From: an uncultured Subdoligranulum sp.
Lineage (GTDB): Bacteria > Bacillota > Clostridia > Oscillospirales > Ruminococcaceae
Length of the DNA stretch: 64,000 nt
Direction of reading: 5' to 3'
Assembly (NCBI GenBank): GCA_900545545.1
Contig: UQZO01000009.1
Span: 1-64,000 of the forward strand
Shown here: piece after piece, positions 1 through 8,015 of the stretch
Layout: each line of letters begins with the position of its first letter
Numbering within the stretch: the first letter of the stretch is position 1
Position numbers and translations under genes: made by a program
The notes under the pieces: generated by a model
Told to the model about the DNA's origin: nothing
What the model saw: only the letters and a program-made list of their open reading frames with translations
Databases searched by the model: none

Positions 1-48
1 CGAGATCTAGTACGGTCTCGTGGGCTCGGAGATGTGTATAAGAGACAG
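1..48 (+). other. Illumina Nextera i7 adapter (sequencing artefact)
   Basis: The first 48 bases read CGAGAT, an 8-base index CTAGTACG (7-14), then GTCTCGTGGGCTCGG (15-29) and AGATGTGTATAAGAGACAG (30-48). That is the Illumina index-primer tail, the N702-type i7 index, the Nextera read-2 adapter and the Tn5 mosaic end in the correct order. It is untrimmed library sequence at a contig end, not genomic DNA, and should be removed. Any reading frame crossing it is spurious. Confidence 0.97.
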
Positions 49-173
49 GGCTTCTTGTCTCCGACGGGGTTCCGCTGGACACCAACGGGCTGGAACCCAC
101 CGACATCCCCTGCCCGGCGGGCTACACCCTGTGGCACAACCCCACCCCCGCCCGGGTGGCCTTTGCGGGGTAA
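49..173 (+). CDS. C-terminal fragment of an unidentified protein
   Basis: A frame open from the adapter junction ends at TAA 171-173 and gives about 40 residues ending in ARVAFAG. Codon use is GC-rich at third positions like the neighbouring genes, so this is probably the true 3' end of a gene whose remainder lies beyond the contig end. It is too short and too plain to assign a family. Confidence 0.45.
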
Positions 174-212
174 AAATCACAGAATTTGCAAAGTATGGGC
201 GCGGCTTCGTCC

Positions 213-241
213 TTTACAACGCCGCCCAAATACGGTACAAT
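213..241 (+). promoter_or_regulatory. Promoter of nfnAB
   Basis: TTTACA (213-218) and TACAAT (236-241) are separated by 17 bp, a good vegetative sigma-A match. The start of nfnA lies about 35 bp downstream. Confidence 0.6.
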
Positions 242-279
242 AAAAAGAACAACTATAACAAAGAGAAGGAGAGATCGCT

Positions 280-1122
280 TTGTTCACCATCATCAAACGG
301 CGGGAACTGAACCCCACCGTCACCGAACTGTGGATTCATGCGCCGCTCATCGCCAAAAAGGCGAAGGCCGGCCAGTTCATCATTGTGCGCGCCAAAGAGG
401 ACTCCGAGCGTATCCCCCTGACCATCGCGGGTTTTGACCCCGAGGCAGGCACCGTTTCCATCATCTTCCAGGTGGTGGGCGCCGGTACCATGGAGCTGAA
501 CACCCTCAAGGAGGGCGAAGCGGTCCATGACTTCGTCGGCCCCCTGGGCAAGGCCACCGAGATCGAGGGCCTGAAGAATGTCTGTGTTGTGGGCGGCGGC
601 GTAGGCTGCGCCATCGCCCTGCCCGTGGCCCAGGCCCTGCATGCCCAGGGCACCAAGGTCACCGGCATCGTCGGTTTCCGCAACAAGGACCTGGTCATCC
701 TGGAGGATGAGTTCCGCGCCTGCTGCGATGAGTTCATCATCATGACCGACGACGGCTCCTACGGCGAGAAGGGCGTTGTCACCGCCCCGCTGGAACAGAA
801 GATCGTGGACGGTGCGAACTTCGATGAAGTCATCGCCATCGGCCCGCTGATCATGATGAAATTCGTCGTCAAGACGACCAAACCTCACAACGTCAAGACG
901 GTGGTTTCCATGAACCCCATCATGGTGGACGGCACCGGCATGTGCGGCGGCTGCCGCCTGACCGTGGGCGGCAAGACCAAGTTCGCCTGCGTGGACGGCC
1001 CCGATTTTGACGGTTTTGAAGTGGACTTTGACGAGGCCATGCACCGCGGCACCATGTACAAGCCCTTTGAGGCCCACGCCCGCGAGGCCCAGTGCAATCT
1101 GCTGAAACAGGAGGTGCAGTGA
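280..1122 (+). CDS. nfnA: NfnA-like FAD/NAD-binding, [2Fe-2S] oxidoreductase subunit
   Basis: A 280-residue protein of the sulfide/dihydroorotate dehydrogenase-like FAD/NAD-binding family. A ferredoxin-reductase-type FAD domain comes first, then a nucleotide-binding fold with GGGVGCA near residue 110, and near residue 225 the cysteine cluster GMCGGCR...FACVDG that binds [2Fe-2S]. Translation starts at TTG 280 behind an AGAAGGAGAG ribosome site. The large-subunit gene begins 2 bp after its stop. In anaerobes the NfnAB complex carries out electron bifurcation between NADH, reduced ferredoxin and NADP+ in the cytoplasm, supplying NADPH. The pairing with a GltD-like partner and both lengths fit NfnAB; a glutamate-synthase accessory role is the main alternative. 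Confidence 0.82.
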   Translation: MFTIIKRRELNPTVTELWIHAPLIAKKAKAGQFIIVRAKEDSERIPLTIAGFDPEAGTVSIIFQVVGAGTMELNTLKEGEAVHDFVGPLGKATEIEGLKNVCVVGGGVGCAIALPVAQALHAQGTKVTGIVGFRNKDLVILEDEFRACCDEFIIMTDDGSYGEKGVVTAPLEQKIVDGANFDEVIAIGPLIMMKFVVKTTKPHNVKTVVSMNPIMVDGTGMCGGCRLTVGGKTKFACVDGPDFDGFEVDFDEAMHRGTMYKPFEAHAREAQCNLLKQEVQ

Positions 1123-1124
1123 TC

Positions 1125-2522
1125 ATGCCCAACATGGACCCGAAAAAATGCCCCATGCCCAGCCAGGAGCCCAACGTCCGCAACAAGAACTTCAAGGAAG
1201 TGGCCCTGGGCTACACCGCTGAAATGGCCGTGAACGAGGCCCAGCGCTGCCTGCAGTGCAAAAACCACCCCTGCCGCTCCGGCTGCCCGGTGGATATCGA
1301 TATTCCCGGCTTCATCGCCCACGTTGCCAAAGGCGAATTTGAGGAAGCCTACAAGGTCATTGCCAAGTCCAGCGCGCTGCCCGCTGTCTGCGGCCGTGTC
1401 TGCCCCCAGGAGAACCAGTGCGAGGGCAAGTGCATCCGCGGCATCAAGGGCGAGCCGGTAGGCATCGGCCGTCTGGAGCGTTTCGTGGCCGACTGGTACC
1501 GCGAAAACGTACATACCAAGCCCGAAATGCCCACCCCCAACGGCCACAAGGTGGCGGTCATCGGCGCCGGTCCTTCCGGCCTGACGGTGGCGGGGGACCT
1601 GGCCAAGATGGGCTACAAGGTCACCGTCTACGAGGCCCTGCATGTGGCCGGCGGCGTGCTGATGTACGGCATCCCCGAGTTCCGTCTGCCCAAGGACATC
1701 GTCCAGCATGAGGTGGAAGGCCTGAAGGAACTGGGCGTGGACATCGAGTGCAACATGGTCATCGGCAAGGTGCTGACCATCGACGAACTGATGAACGACT
1801 ATGGCTTCGAGGCCATCTATGTGGCTTCCGGCGCGGGCCTGCCCCGGTTCATGGGCATCCCCGGCGAGAGCCTGAACGGCGTCTACTCCGCCAACGAGTA
1901 CCTGACCCGCGTCAACCTGATGAAGGCCTACAAGGAAGATTCCCACACCCCCATCATGAAGTCCAAGGCTGTGGCCGTCGTGGGCGGCGGCAACGTGGCC
2001 ATGGACGCCGCCCGCTGCGCCAAGCGCCTGGGCGCCGAGACCGTCTACATCGTTTACCGCCGCGGCATGGCCGAGCTGCCTGCCCGTAAGGAGGAAGTGG
2101 AGCACGCCGAGGAGGAAGGCATCATCTTCAAGACGCTGACCAACCCTGTGGAAGTGCTGGGCGACGAAAACGGCTGGGTGAAAGGTATGACCTGCGTGGA
2201 GATGGAACTGGGCGAGCCCGATGAATCCGGCCGCCGCCGTCCCATCGTCAAGGAGGGCAGCGAGTTCACCTTGGAAGTGGATACCATGATCATGGCCCTG
2301 GGCACCAGCCCCAACCCGCTGATCCGGTCCACCACCCCCGGCCTGGATGCCGACCGCCACGGCTGCCTGATCACCAACGGCCCCGACGGCCTGACCAGCC
2401 GCCCGTTCGTCTACGCCGGCGGCGACGCCGTCACCGGTGCGGCCACCGTTATTCTGGCCATGGGCGCCGGCAAGGAAGCCGCCAAGGCCATCGACAAGGC
2501 CCTCAAAGAGAAGGAACAGTAA
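1125..2522 (+). CDS. nfnB: NfnB-like NADPH-binding flavoprotein (GltD family)
   Basis: A 465-residue protein related to the glutamate synthase small subunit. The N-terminus has the [4Fe-4S] cysteine pattern CLQC..HPC..GCPV (about residues 38-50) and a second set CGRVCPQ..QCEGKC (about 90-105). GAGPSGL (about 147) binds FAD and VGGGNVAMDAAR (about 290) binds the pyridine nucleotide; the C-terminal YAGGDAVTG segment is typical of the family. ATG 1125 was chosen because AGGAGG lies just upstream. It forms a two-gene operon with nfnA, closed by the terminator that follows. Known NfnB length is about 465 residues, an exact fit. Confidence 0.85.
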   Translation: MPNMDPKKCPMPSQEPNVRNKNFKEVALGYTAEMAVNEAQRCLQCKNHPCRSGCPVDIDIPGFIAHVAKGEFEEAYKVIAKSSALPAVCGRVCPQENQCEGKCIRGIKGEPVGIGRLERFVADWYRENVHTKPEMPTPNGHKVAVIGAGPSGLTVAGDLAKMGYKVTVYEALHVAGGVLMYGIPEFRLPKDIVQHEVEGLKELGVDIECNMVIGKVLTIDELMNDYGFEAIYVASGAGLPRFMGIPGESLNGVYSANEYLTRVNLMKAYKEDSHTPIMKSKAVAVVGGGNVAMDAARCAKRLGAETVYIVYRRGMAELPARKEEVEHAEEEGIIFKTLTNPVEVLGDENGWVKGMTCVEMELGEPDESGRRRPIVKEGSEFTLEVDTMIMALGTSPNPLIRSTTPGLDADRHGCLITNGPDGLTSRPFVYAGGDAVTGAATVILAMGAGKEAAKAIDKALKEKEQ

Positions 2523-2533
2523 AAAGCGATCTG

Positions 2534-2563
2534 AATCCCGCGCTTCCGGCGCGGGATTTTTTT
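2534..2563 (+). terminator. Intrinsic terminator of nfnAB
   Basis: A perfect 10-bp stem (2534-2543 with 2549-2558), a 5-base loop and a run of seven T start 11 bases after the nfnB stop. Confidence 0.9.
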
Positions 2564-2903
2564 GGCGCTACGCTTGCAAAAGGGGGAACAGTCCCGCACG
2601 GCGGTGCCTGCCGGGCCTATTTAACGGGTTGCGGTGCCCGCATCAACCTGCGCCCCTTGGGCAGGGCTTGGTTTCTGCGACCGCGGCCCCTGCTCCGCCG
2701 CGCTGTACCTGCCGCAGGCAGCGCGCGGCTTTGCAGCCCTTTGGACACCCCCTCGACAAAATGGGGCGCCAAATCGCGCACTCGTCGATTCTCTCCTTGC
2801 ACACAATTTGCCACCCCATTTCCCTGTATGTGTCTGCGTCGTCGGCGCATGTCCGCCGACGCAGACGGTTTTGTGAATTTGGCCCCGCGGGAGGGGGGCT
2901 TGC
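2564..2903. repeat. Gene-free gap with degenerate intergenic repeat
   Basis: About 340 bp without a convincing gene. The segment around 2782-2866 contains CGCACTCGTCG and an imperfect hairpin, GTCTGCGTCG..CGACGCAGAC (about 2830-2866). The CACTCGTCGGC(A)CATGTCCGCCGA pattern recurs around 5705-5730, so this looks like one member of a dispersed intergenic family. The ribosome site of the next gene, GGGAGGGGGG, lies at its right edge. Confidence 0.5.
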
Positions 2904-4028
2904 ATGTATCATCCGTTTTTTCAGTTCTTTCTGCCCCGGGTGGGGCAGGCGGCGCTGGCCGTGGTGCTGTACCTGAACTTTTTGCAGATCCCGCCGCTGG
3001 AATGGCTGGCCCCCTGGCCGCTGCTGTATTACGGGGTGCCGCTGCTGCTGGTGGCGCTGCTGGCCTGGTTCGCCCGGGACCCCCTGGGTCTGGGCATCGT
3101 GCTGGTGGGCTACCTTACGGCGCTGTATTGCCTGGGCAACCTCACCGGCGCGGCGGCCCGGCTGCTGGGCGGCCCGGTGTGGCGGGTATGGCGGGCCCTC
3201 TGGCTGGACGGCATGACTCCCTGGCTGCTCACCGGCCTTGTGTGGTGGTGGGGGCGGCGCCGCGCCCGGCGGCTGTGCACCACCCGCTACCACCTGACCA
3301 CCAAAAAGCCGCTGCCCGGCGGTAAGCTCACCATCGTGCAGGTCAGCGATGTGCACCCCAATCCCCGCGCCGCCATGCACAGCGGGCGCATCCCCGAGCT
3401 GCGGGCCAAAATCGAAGCCTGCCGCCCTGATCTGCTGGTGTTTACGGGGGATATCTTTGACGAATTTACCGAGCCGGAGGAATTTGCCGCCTTTGCCACC
3501 CTGTTCGGGGAACTGCAGGCGCCGCTGGGCAAATACTACGTGCTGGGCAACCATGACCTCTTCCACCACTGGCGGGAACCCAGCTTTGACCGCGCCGCCC
3601 TGGAACAGGCCATGGCGAAGGCCGGGGTGCGCATCCTGGAAGATACCGATGTGCTCACCGGCGGCGTGCGGGTGGTGGGCCGCAAGGACTACCTCTACAC
3701 GAACGGGCGGCGGTTCACGGCGGCCCAGCTGCTGCCCGAAGGCCCCGACGACCACTATACCGTCTGCCTGGACCACGAACCCCGGGATTTCAAGAATGCT
3801 GCCGCGGCGGGGGCGGACCTGATTTTGAGCGGCCACACCCACGGCGGGCAGGTCTGGCCCGCGGGGGCGGTGGGCATGGCGGCCCGCAATGAGCGCAACT
3901 ACGGCAAAAAGCAGGTGGGCGCGGGCTGTACGGCCATCGTCAGCGGCGGCACCGGCACCTGGGGGTACCGGCTGCGCACCCAGGGCAAAACCGAGATCGT
4001 CTGCATCACGGTGGAACAAAAAGCGTGA
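2904..4028 (+). CDS. Membrane-anchored calcineurin-like metallophosphoesterase
   Basis: A 374-residue protein. The first 120 residues are strongly hydrophobic with three to four likely membrane segments; the rest is a metallophosphoesterase domain carrying all the metal-binding blocks: SDVH (about 150), TGDIFDE (about 181), LGNHD (about 214) and SGHTHGGQ (about 311). The architecture resembles YkuE/YaeI-type enzymes, which act on phosphodiester or lipid-linked substrates at the membrane. ATG 2904 sits behind a GGAGGGGGG ribosome site. It appears to be monocistronic. The substrate cannot be read from sequence. Confidence 0.85.
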   Translation: MYHPFFQFFLPRVGQAALAVVLYLNFLQIPPLEWLAPWPLLYYGVPLLLVALLAWFARDPLGLGIVLVGYLTALYCLGNLTGAAARLLGGPVWRVWRALWLDGMTPWLLTGLVWWWGRRRARRLCTTRYHLTTKKPLPGGKLTIVQVSDVHPNPRAAMHSGRIPELRAKIEACRPDLLVFTGDIFDEFTEPEEFAAFATLFGELQAPLGKYYVLGNHDLFHHWREPSFDRAALEQAMAKAGVRILEDTDVLTGGVRVVGRKDYLYTNGRRFTAAQLLPEGPDDHYTVCLDHEPRDFKNAAAAGADLILSGHTHGGQVWPAGAVGMAARNERNYGKKQVGAGCTAIVSGGTGTWGYRLRTQGKTEIVCITVEQKA

Positions 4029-4124
4029 AAGAAATGTTGCCGGAACAACATATAAACGGGGCGAAATCCGGTATAGTAAACCCGTTGATGACACATACTA
4101 CCGCAAAAGGAGGACCCCCCTGTT

Positions 4125-5120
4125 ATGAAGATCATCTTTTACGGTACGCGGGATTACGACCGCCTGTACTTTGACCTGCTGGCGGCCGACCCCGAGTACG
4201 GCTGCTCCATTAAATTCCTGGCTGCCAATCTGGACGTGGACACCGCGCCCCTGGCTGAGGGCGGCGACGCTGTCTGCGCCTTTGTGAACTCGGATTGCTC
4301 CGCCCCGGTGCTGGAAGCCCTGGCCAAGGCGGGCATTCATCTGCTGCTCATGCGCTGCGCGGGCTTCAACAACGTGGACCTGGATGCCGCCAAACGGCTG
4401 GGCATCACGGTGCTGCGGGTGCCGGGCTACAGCCCCGAGGCCGTGGCCGAGCACGCCATGGCCCTGGCCCAGGCGGCCAACCGCCGCATCTGCAAGGCCT
4501 ATATCAAGGTGCGCAACAACAACTTTGCCCTGGACGGCCTGCTGGGCTACAATCTGTACGGTTCCTGCGCGGGCATCATCGGCACCGGGCGCATCGGCGC
4601 TGCCATGGCCCGCATCTGCTACGGCTACGGCATGACGGTGCTGGCCTACGACCAGTACCACAACCCCGATCTCGAAGGCATCGTCCGCTATGTGGAGCTG
4701 GACGAGCTGCTGCGGGCGGCGGACCTGATCAGCCTGCACTGCCCCCTGACTGCCGAGACCCATCACCTCATCAACGCCGAGACCATCGCCAAGATGCGGG
4801 ATAACGCCATCCTCGTCAATACCAGCCGCGGCGGCCTCATCGACACCGACGCCCTCATCGCCGCGCTGCGCAACCGCAAGTTTGCGGGCGTGGGCCTTGA
4901 CGTCTACGAGGACGAGGACGGCCAGGTGTTCGAGGATTTCTCCGACGACGTGCTGCAAAACGAAGTGGTGCCCATCCTGCTCAGCTTCCCCAACGTGGTC
5001 ATCACCAGCCACCAGGCCTTCTTTACCCGGACGGCGCTGCAGAGCATCGCCATCACGACGATGGAAAATGCCCGCGCCTACGCCCGGGGCGAAAAGCTCG
5101 TCAACGAGGTGAAGGCGTAA
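4125..5120 (+). CDS. ldhA: D-lactate dehydrogenase-type 2-hydroxyacid dehydrogenase
   Basis: A 331-residue NAD-dependent D-2-hydroxyacid dehydrogenase. The Rossmann motif GTGRIGAAMA is near residue 153; the catalytic arginine lies in NTSRGGLID (about 231), the acid in LDVYEDEDG (about 261), and the catalytic histidine in SHQAFFT (about 293). The SHQAFFT block is typical of fermentative D-lactate dehydrogenases of the LdhA type, which reduce pyruvate to D-lactate and regenerate NAD+. ATG 4125 follows AAAAGGAGG. A -10-like TATAGT lies near 4073 but no clear -35. It stands alone ahead of ridA. Other 2-hydroxyacids are possible substrates. Confidence 0.83.
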   Translation: MKIIFYGTRDYDRLYFDLLAADPEYGCSIKFLAANLDVDTAPLAEGGDAVCAFVNSDCSAPVLEALAKAGIHLLLMRCAGFNNVDLDAAKRLGITVLRVPGYSPEAVAEHAMALAQAANRRICKAYIKVRNNNFALDGLLGYNLYGSCAGIIGTGRIGAAMARICYGYGMTVLAYDQYHNPDLEGIVRYVELDELLRAADLISLHCPLTAETHHLINAETIAKMRDNAILVNTSRGGLIDTDALIAALRNRKFAGVGLDVYEDEDGQVFEDFSDDVLQNEVVPILLSFPNVVITSHQAFFTRTALQSIAITTMENARAYARGEKLVNEVKA

Positions 5121-5190
5121 AAGGGGACTGGCCTTTTGGGGCGGGATGCGGTACAATGGTACAAACCTACCGCAAAAGGAGTTGTTTTGT

Positions 5191-5562
5191 ATGAAACGCA
5201 TCGTCACCGACAAAGCCCCTGCCGCCCTGGGCCCCTACGTGCAGGCGGTGGATACCGGCAGCACCGTCTATTGCAGCGGCCAGCTGGGCCTGGACCCCGT
5301 TACCAATACCCTGGCCGACGGCGTGGCCGCCCAGACCCGCCAGTCGCTGGAAAACCTCAAGGCTGTTCTGGCCGAGGCCGGGCTGACCCTGGCTGATGTG
5401 GTCAAGACCACCGTCTTTGTGCAGGACCTCAAGGATTTCGGCACCGTGAACGAGGTGTACGCGGAACTCTTCGGCGAAATGGTCCCCGCCCGCAGCTGCG
5501 TGCAGATCGCCGCTTTGCCCAAGGGCGCCCTGGTGGAAATCGAGTGCATCGCCGTGCGGTGA
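5191..5562 (+). CDS. ridA: RidA family 2-iminobutanoate/2-iminopropanoate deaminase
   Basis: A 123-residue RidA (YjgF/YER057c/UK114) protein of standard length. Family blocks are GPY.QAV near residue 13, YCSGQLGLDP (about 27), and the C-terminal PARSCVQI..LPKGALVEIE, which contains the conserved arginine that binds the imine carboxylate. The enzyme hydrolyses reactive enamine/imine intermediates made by PLP enzymes. ATG 5191 is preferred to an upstream start at 5146 because AAAAGGAG precedes it and family similarity begins there. TACAAT at 5152-5157 is a possible -10, with a weak -35. Confidence 0.9.
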   Translation: MKRIVTDKAPAALGPYVQAVDTGSTVYCSGQLGLDPVTNTLADGVAAQTRQSLENLKAVLAEAGLTLADVVKTTVFVQDLKDFGTVNEVYAELFGEMVPARSCVQIAALPKGALVEIECIAVR

Positions 5563-6169
5563 CACCCCTCAAAAGGGAGGTTCGGATTCAGCGGCTGCGC
5601 CGCGTCTCCTGCACCTCCCCTTTGAAACCCCACCGTCGCACCCAACCCCGTTCTCATGCCGCGCTGCGGCGACTCGCACGGGCTTGGGCGCTCTCAAAGT
5701 ATCGCACTCGTCGGCACATGTCCGCCGAGCGCGATGATTTGTTCCTTCTTTGCAAAGAAGGAACCGAAGAAATTCCAAAGAAAAAGGTATGGCCTTGTGG
5801 GCCATACCTTTTTGTGTTTTATCTACCGTTGCGGGGGTTCGGGCACGCCCGAATTTAAGGTGGAGAATCGGAAAAACCGATGGAAAAACAGTCTCTCCAG
5901 GCGTTTTTCCCGGTTTTTGCCTGCGGGGCTATGCCCCGCAACCGCGCCCAGGGTATAAAGCGCGGTGCAAACCAACGCAACGCGTTGGTTCCGAAATACA
6001 CGGCCCCGGAACCGGGGCCATTGGCCCCCCCAAGCCGTGCCCCGCGCCTCGGAAGTAGCGGTGACTTTTTCGGTTCCTTTTTGGTCAGTCAAAAAGGAAC
6101 GTATCCCGGGAGCGCGAACCTCCCGGGAAGCCCAAATGTAAAATTTATATGAGCATTTCCCGGCGGATT
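5563..6169. repeat. Intergenic repeat cluster with palindromes
   Basis: About 600 bp with no supported gene. It holds a 24-bp perfect palindrome (5741-5764, half-site GTTCCTTCTTTG) followed by CGAAGAAATTCC (5765-5776); the 36-base block is identical at 16498-16533. Next come a 14-bp stem-loop at 5781-5813 ending in T-rich DNA, terminator-like, and an 11-bp stem at 6073-6083/6090-6100 (GTTCCTTTTTG and its complement). CACTCGTCGG..CATGTCCGCCGA around 5707-5730 matches the gap at 2782-2866. The arrangement suggests stacked copies of a short non-coding repeat. Confidence 0.7.
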
Positions 6170-6197
6170 TTTCAACCCTTGCAAAATGTGCTATAAT
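6170..6197 (+). promoter_or_regulatory. Promoter of the rnz-sbcDC operon
   Basis: A perfect -10 TATAAT (6192-6197) lies 16 bp after a -35-like TTTCAA (6170-6175), 45 bp before the rnz start. Confidence 0.55.
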
Positions 6198-6242
6198 GTG
6201 CTTTGTAAATTGGGGTACTGTTGGGAAAGGGGGGATTTTGCC

Positions 6243-7148
6243 ATGCTCACCGTCACTTTGCTGGGCACCGGCGGCACCCAGCCGTTGCCGGGCCGCGCCC
6301 TGGCGGCCCTGGCCGTCAGCGTGGGCGGGGGCACCGTCCTGCTGGACTGCGGCGAGGGCACCCAGACCGCCCTGCGCCGCTGGGGTGTCAGCGCCTACCG
6401 CCTGACCCATGTGTTGCTCACCCACTACCACGGGGACCACATCCTCGGTTTGCCGGGGCTGCTGCAGACCCTTTCCAGCCTGGGCCGCACCGCACCCCTG
6501 ACCGTCACCGGCCCCGCGGGGCTGGAAGCCGTGGCGGCCCCCATGGCCGCCCTGGCGGGCCCCTTGCCCTTTGCCGTGCACTGGCAGCAGGCGGGGACCG
6601 AATCTTTTGCGGCGGGCCCCCTCACCGTGACCCCCTTCCCGCTGGAACACCGGGTGCCCTGCTGCGGCTACGCGTTGCATCTGCCCCGGGCCGGACGGTT
6701 TGACCCCGCCCGGGCCAGGGCCGCGGGCATCCCGGTGGCCCTGTGGCGGCGGTTACAGGCAGGGGAGAGCGTGGACGGATTTACCCCCGACCAGGTATTG
6801 GGCCCGCCCCGGCGGGGCCTGACGGTGGTCTACGCCACCGATACCCGCCCCTGCCCGGCGGTGGCGAAGGCGGCGAAAGACGCCGACCTGCTCTGCATGG
6901 ACGCCACCTACGCCGACGACGCCGACCTGGACAAGGCAAAACTCTACGGCCACGCCACCTGCCGGGAGACCGGCGCCCTGGCTGCCGAAGCGGGGGTGCG
7001 GCGGCTGTGGCTGACCCATTATTCCGCCGCTGTCACTGACTTGCAGCCCGGCCTGGCCGCCGCCCAAAGGGCGTACCCTGACGCCGTGGCCGGTACCGAC
7101 GGCCTGCGGTTGGAACTGGATTTTGACAAAGAGGACGAACCAACGTGA
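6243..7148 (+). CDS. rnz: Ribonuclease Z (tRNA 3' endonuclease)
   Basis: A 301-residue metallo-beta-lactamase-fold protein that trims the 3' trailer of tRNA precursors. It carries the zinc motif THYHGDH (about residues 59-65), the distal metal ligand YATDTRPC (about 198), and the C-terminal LTHYSA motif (about 260). GTGGTQP at the N-terminus is typical of RNase Z. The flexible arm is short, as in the compact bacterial form. ATG 6243 follows GGAAAGGGGGG; an in-frame start at 6186 would add 19 unconserved residues. Its stop overlaps the next start. Confidence 0.88.
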   Translation: MLTVTLLGTGGTQPLPGRALAALAVSVGGGTVLLDCGEGTQTALRRWGVSAYRLTHVLLTHYHGDHILGLPGLLQTLSSLGRTAPLTVTGPAGLEAVAAPMAALAGPLPFAVHWQQAGTESFAAGPLTVTPFPLEHRVPCCGYALHLPRAGRFDPARARAAGIPVALWRRLQAGESVDGFTPDQVLGPPRRGLTVVYATDTRPCPAVAKAAKDADLLCMDATYADDADLDKAKLYGHATCRETGALAAEAGVRRLWLTHYSAAVTDLQPGLAAAQRAYPDAVAGTDGLRLELDFDKEDEPT

Positions 7149-7495
7149 CGTTTTTGCAAAAACACCGCAAAGACCTGCTCTTTACGGCGATCCTGCTGGC
7201 GGCGGCGGGGGTGCTGTTCTGGGTCACCCACCCCGGCGGCACCGGCGCCGTGGCCGTGCTGCGCTACGGCGACCCCCAGCAGGAAGAAACCATTGACCTG
7301 ACCAAAGACGCCCGGTACGACATCGACACCGGGACGTATACCATCCATCTGCAGGTGGCGGAGGGCGGCATCGCCTTTGTGGACAGCCCCTGCCCCGACC
7401 ATACCTGCGAGGGCTTCGGCGTACTGCGCAACGTGGGCGACTGGGCCGCCTGCCTGCCCGCCAAAGCCAGCCTGACCATCGAAGAAGGCCCCTGA
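7145..7495 (+). CDS. NusG domain II-like small membrane-anchored protein
   Basis: A 116-residue protein with one N-terminal membrane helix (about residues 12-30) and an extracytoplasmic domain resembling NusG domain II, including the CPDHTCEGFG block (about 80-89) common in such Firmicute proteins. GTG 7145 overlaps the rnz stop by 4 bp, indicating translational coupling. The family is often found as a small envelope protein of unknown role; it should not be read as a transcription factor. Two cysteines and a histidine in the CPxHxC motif could bind metal or form a disulfide. Confidence 0.7.
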   Translation: MTFLQKHRKDLLFTAILLAAAGVLFWVTHPGGTGAVAVLRYGDPQQEETIDLTKDARYDIDTGTYTIHLQVAEGGIAFVDSPCPDHTCEGFGVLRNVGDWAACLPAKASLTIEEGP

Positions 7496-7510
7496 CCAAA
7501 GGAGTATGCC

Positions 7511-8011
7511 ATGAAACCGACCTTCAAACAAGTGACCAAGACCCGCTATGTGCAGCTCGTCAGCGAGCTGGCACAGGAGATCTTTGTGCAGCATTATACC
7601 AAGCTCACCCCCAAGGTGGCCGCCGCCCTGGCCGACAAATACCAGAGCGACGTGCTCACCGACGACGAGATCCACAGCGGCGTCATCAACTATTTCCTCA
7701 TCTACCTGGGCACCGAGCCGGTGGGCTATTTTGCCATGGACTTAGGGCCTGCCGGGGCGCTGTGCCTCAGCCGCCTGTTTTTGAAAGAGAAGGCCCGGGG
7801 CCAGGGCATCGGCCGCAGCGTGGTGGCCTACGCCCAGAAACTGGCCGAGGGCGACGGCCGCAGCCGCCTCTACCTGAAAGTGTGGGCCCGGGACCTGAAA
7901 GCCGAAATGTTCTGCAAGAAATGCCGTTTCCGCAAGGCGGAAACCGTGCCCATGGAAGTGCTGCCCGGTGTGACGCTGGACATCACCACCTGGGAAAAAC
8001 TTTGGAGATGA
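7511..8011 (+). CDS. GNAT family N-acetyltransferase
   Basis: A 166-residue acetyltransferase. The acetyl-CoA motif A is visible as RLFLKEKARGQGIGRSVVAYA (about residues 90-108), with the Q/R-x-x-G-x-G/A core ARGQGIG. The C-terminal YLKVWARDLKAEMFCKKCRFRKAE block is the usual motif B. GGAG lies ahead of ATG 7511. It sits between the NusG-II-like gene and sbcD, with 4 bp separating it from sbcD. The acceptor cannot be predicted. Confidence 0.83.
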   Translation: MKPTFKQVTKTRYVQLVSELAQEIFVQHYTKLTPKVAAALADKYQSDVLTDDEIHSGVINYFLIYLGTEPVGYFAMDLGPAGALCLSRLFLKEKARGQGIGRSVVAYAQKLAEGDGRSRLYLKVWARDLKAEMFCKKCRFRKAETVPMEVLPGVTLDITTWEKLWR

Positions 8012-8015
8012 CTGC

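Noticed and set aside
20..310. Frames beginning within the first 50 bases
   Set aside because: They start inside the sequencing adapter and cannot be genes.
885..2360. 491-residue minus-strand frame opposite nfnA/nfnB
   Set aside because: An antisense shadow of GC-rich genes: His/Gly/Ala/Asp-rich, no ribosome site, no family motif.
7145..7495. Possible NusG/LoaP antiterminator
   Set aside because: The protein is membrane-anchored and has only a domain II-like part, no NGN domain, and it is chromosomal, not in the ICE.
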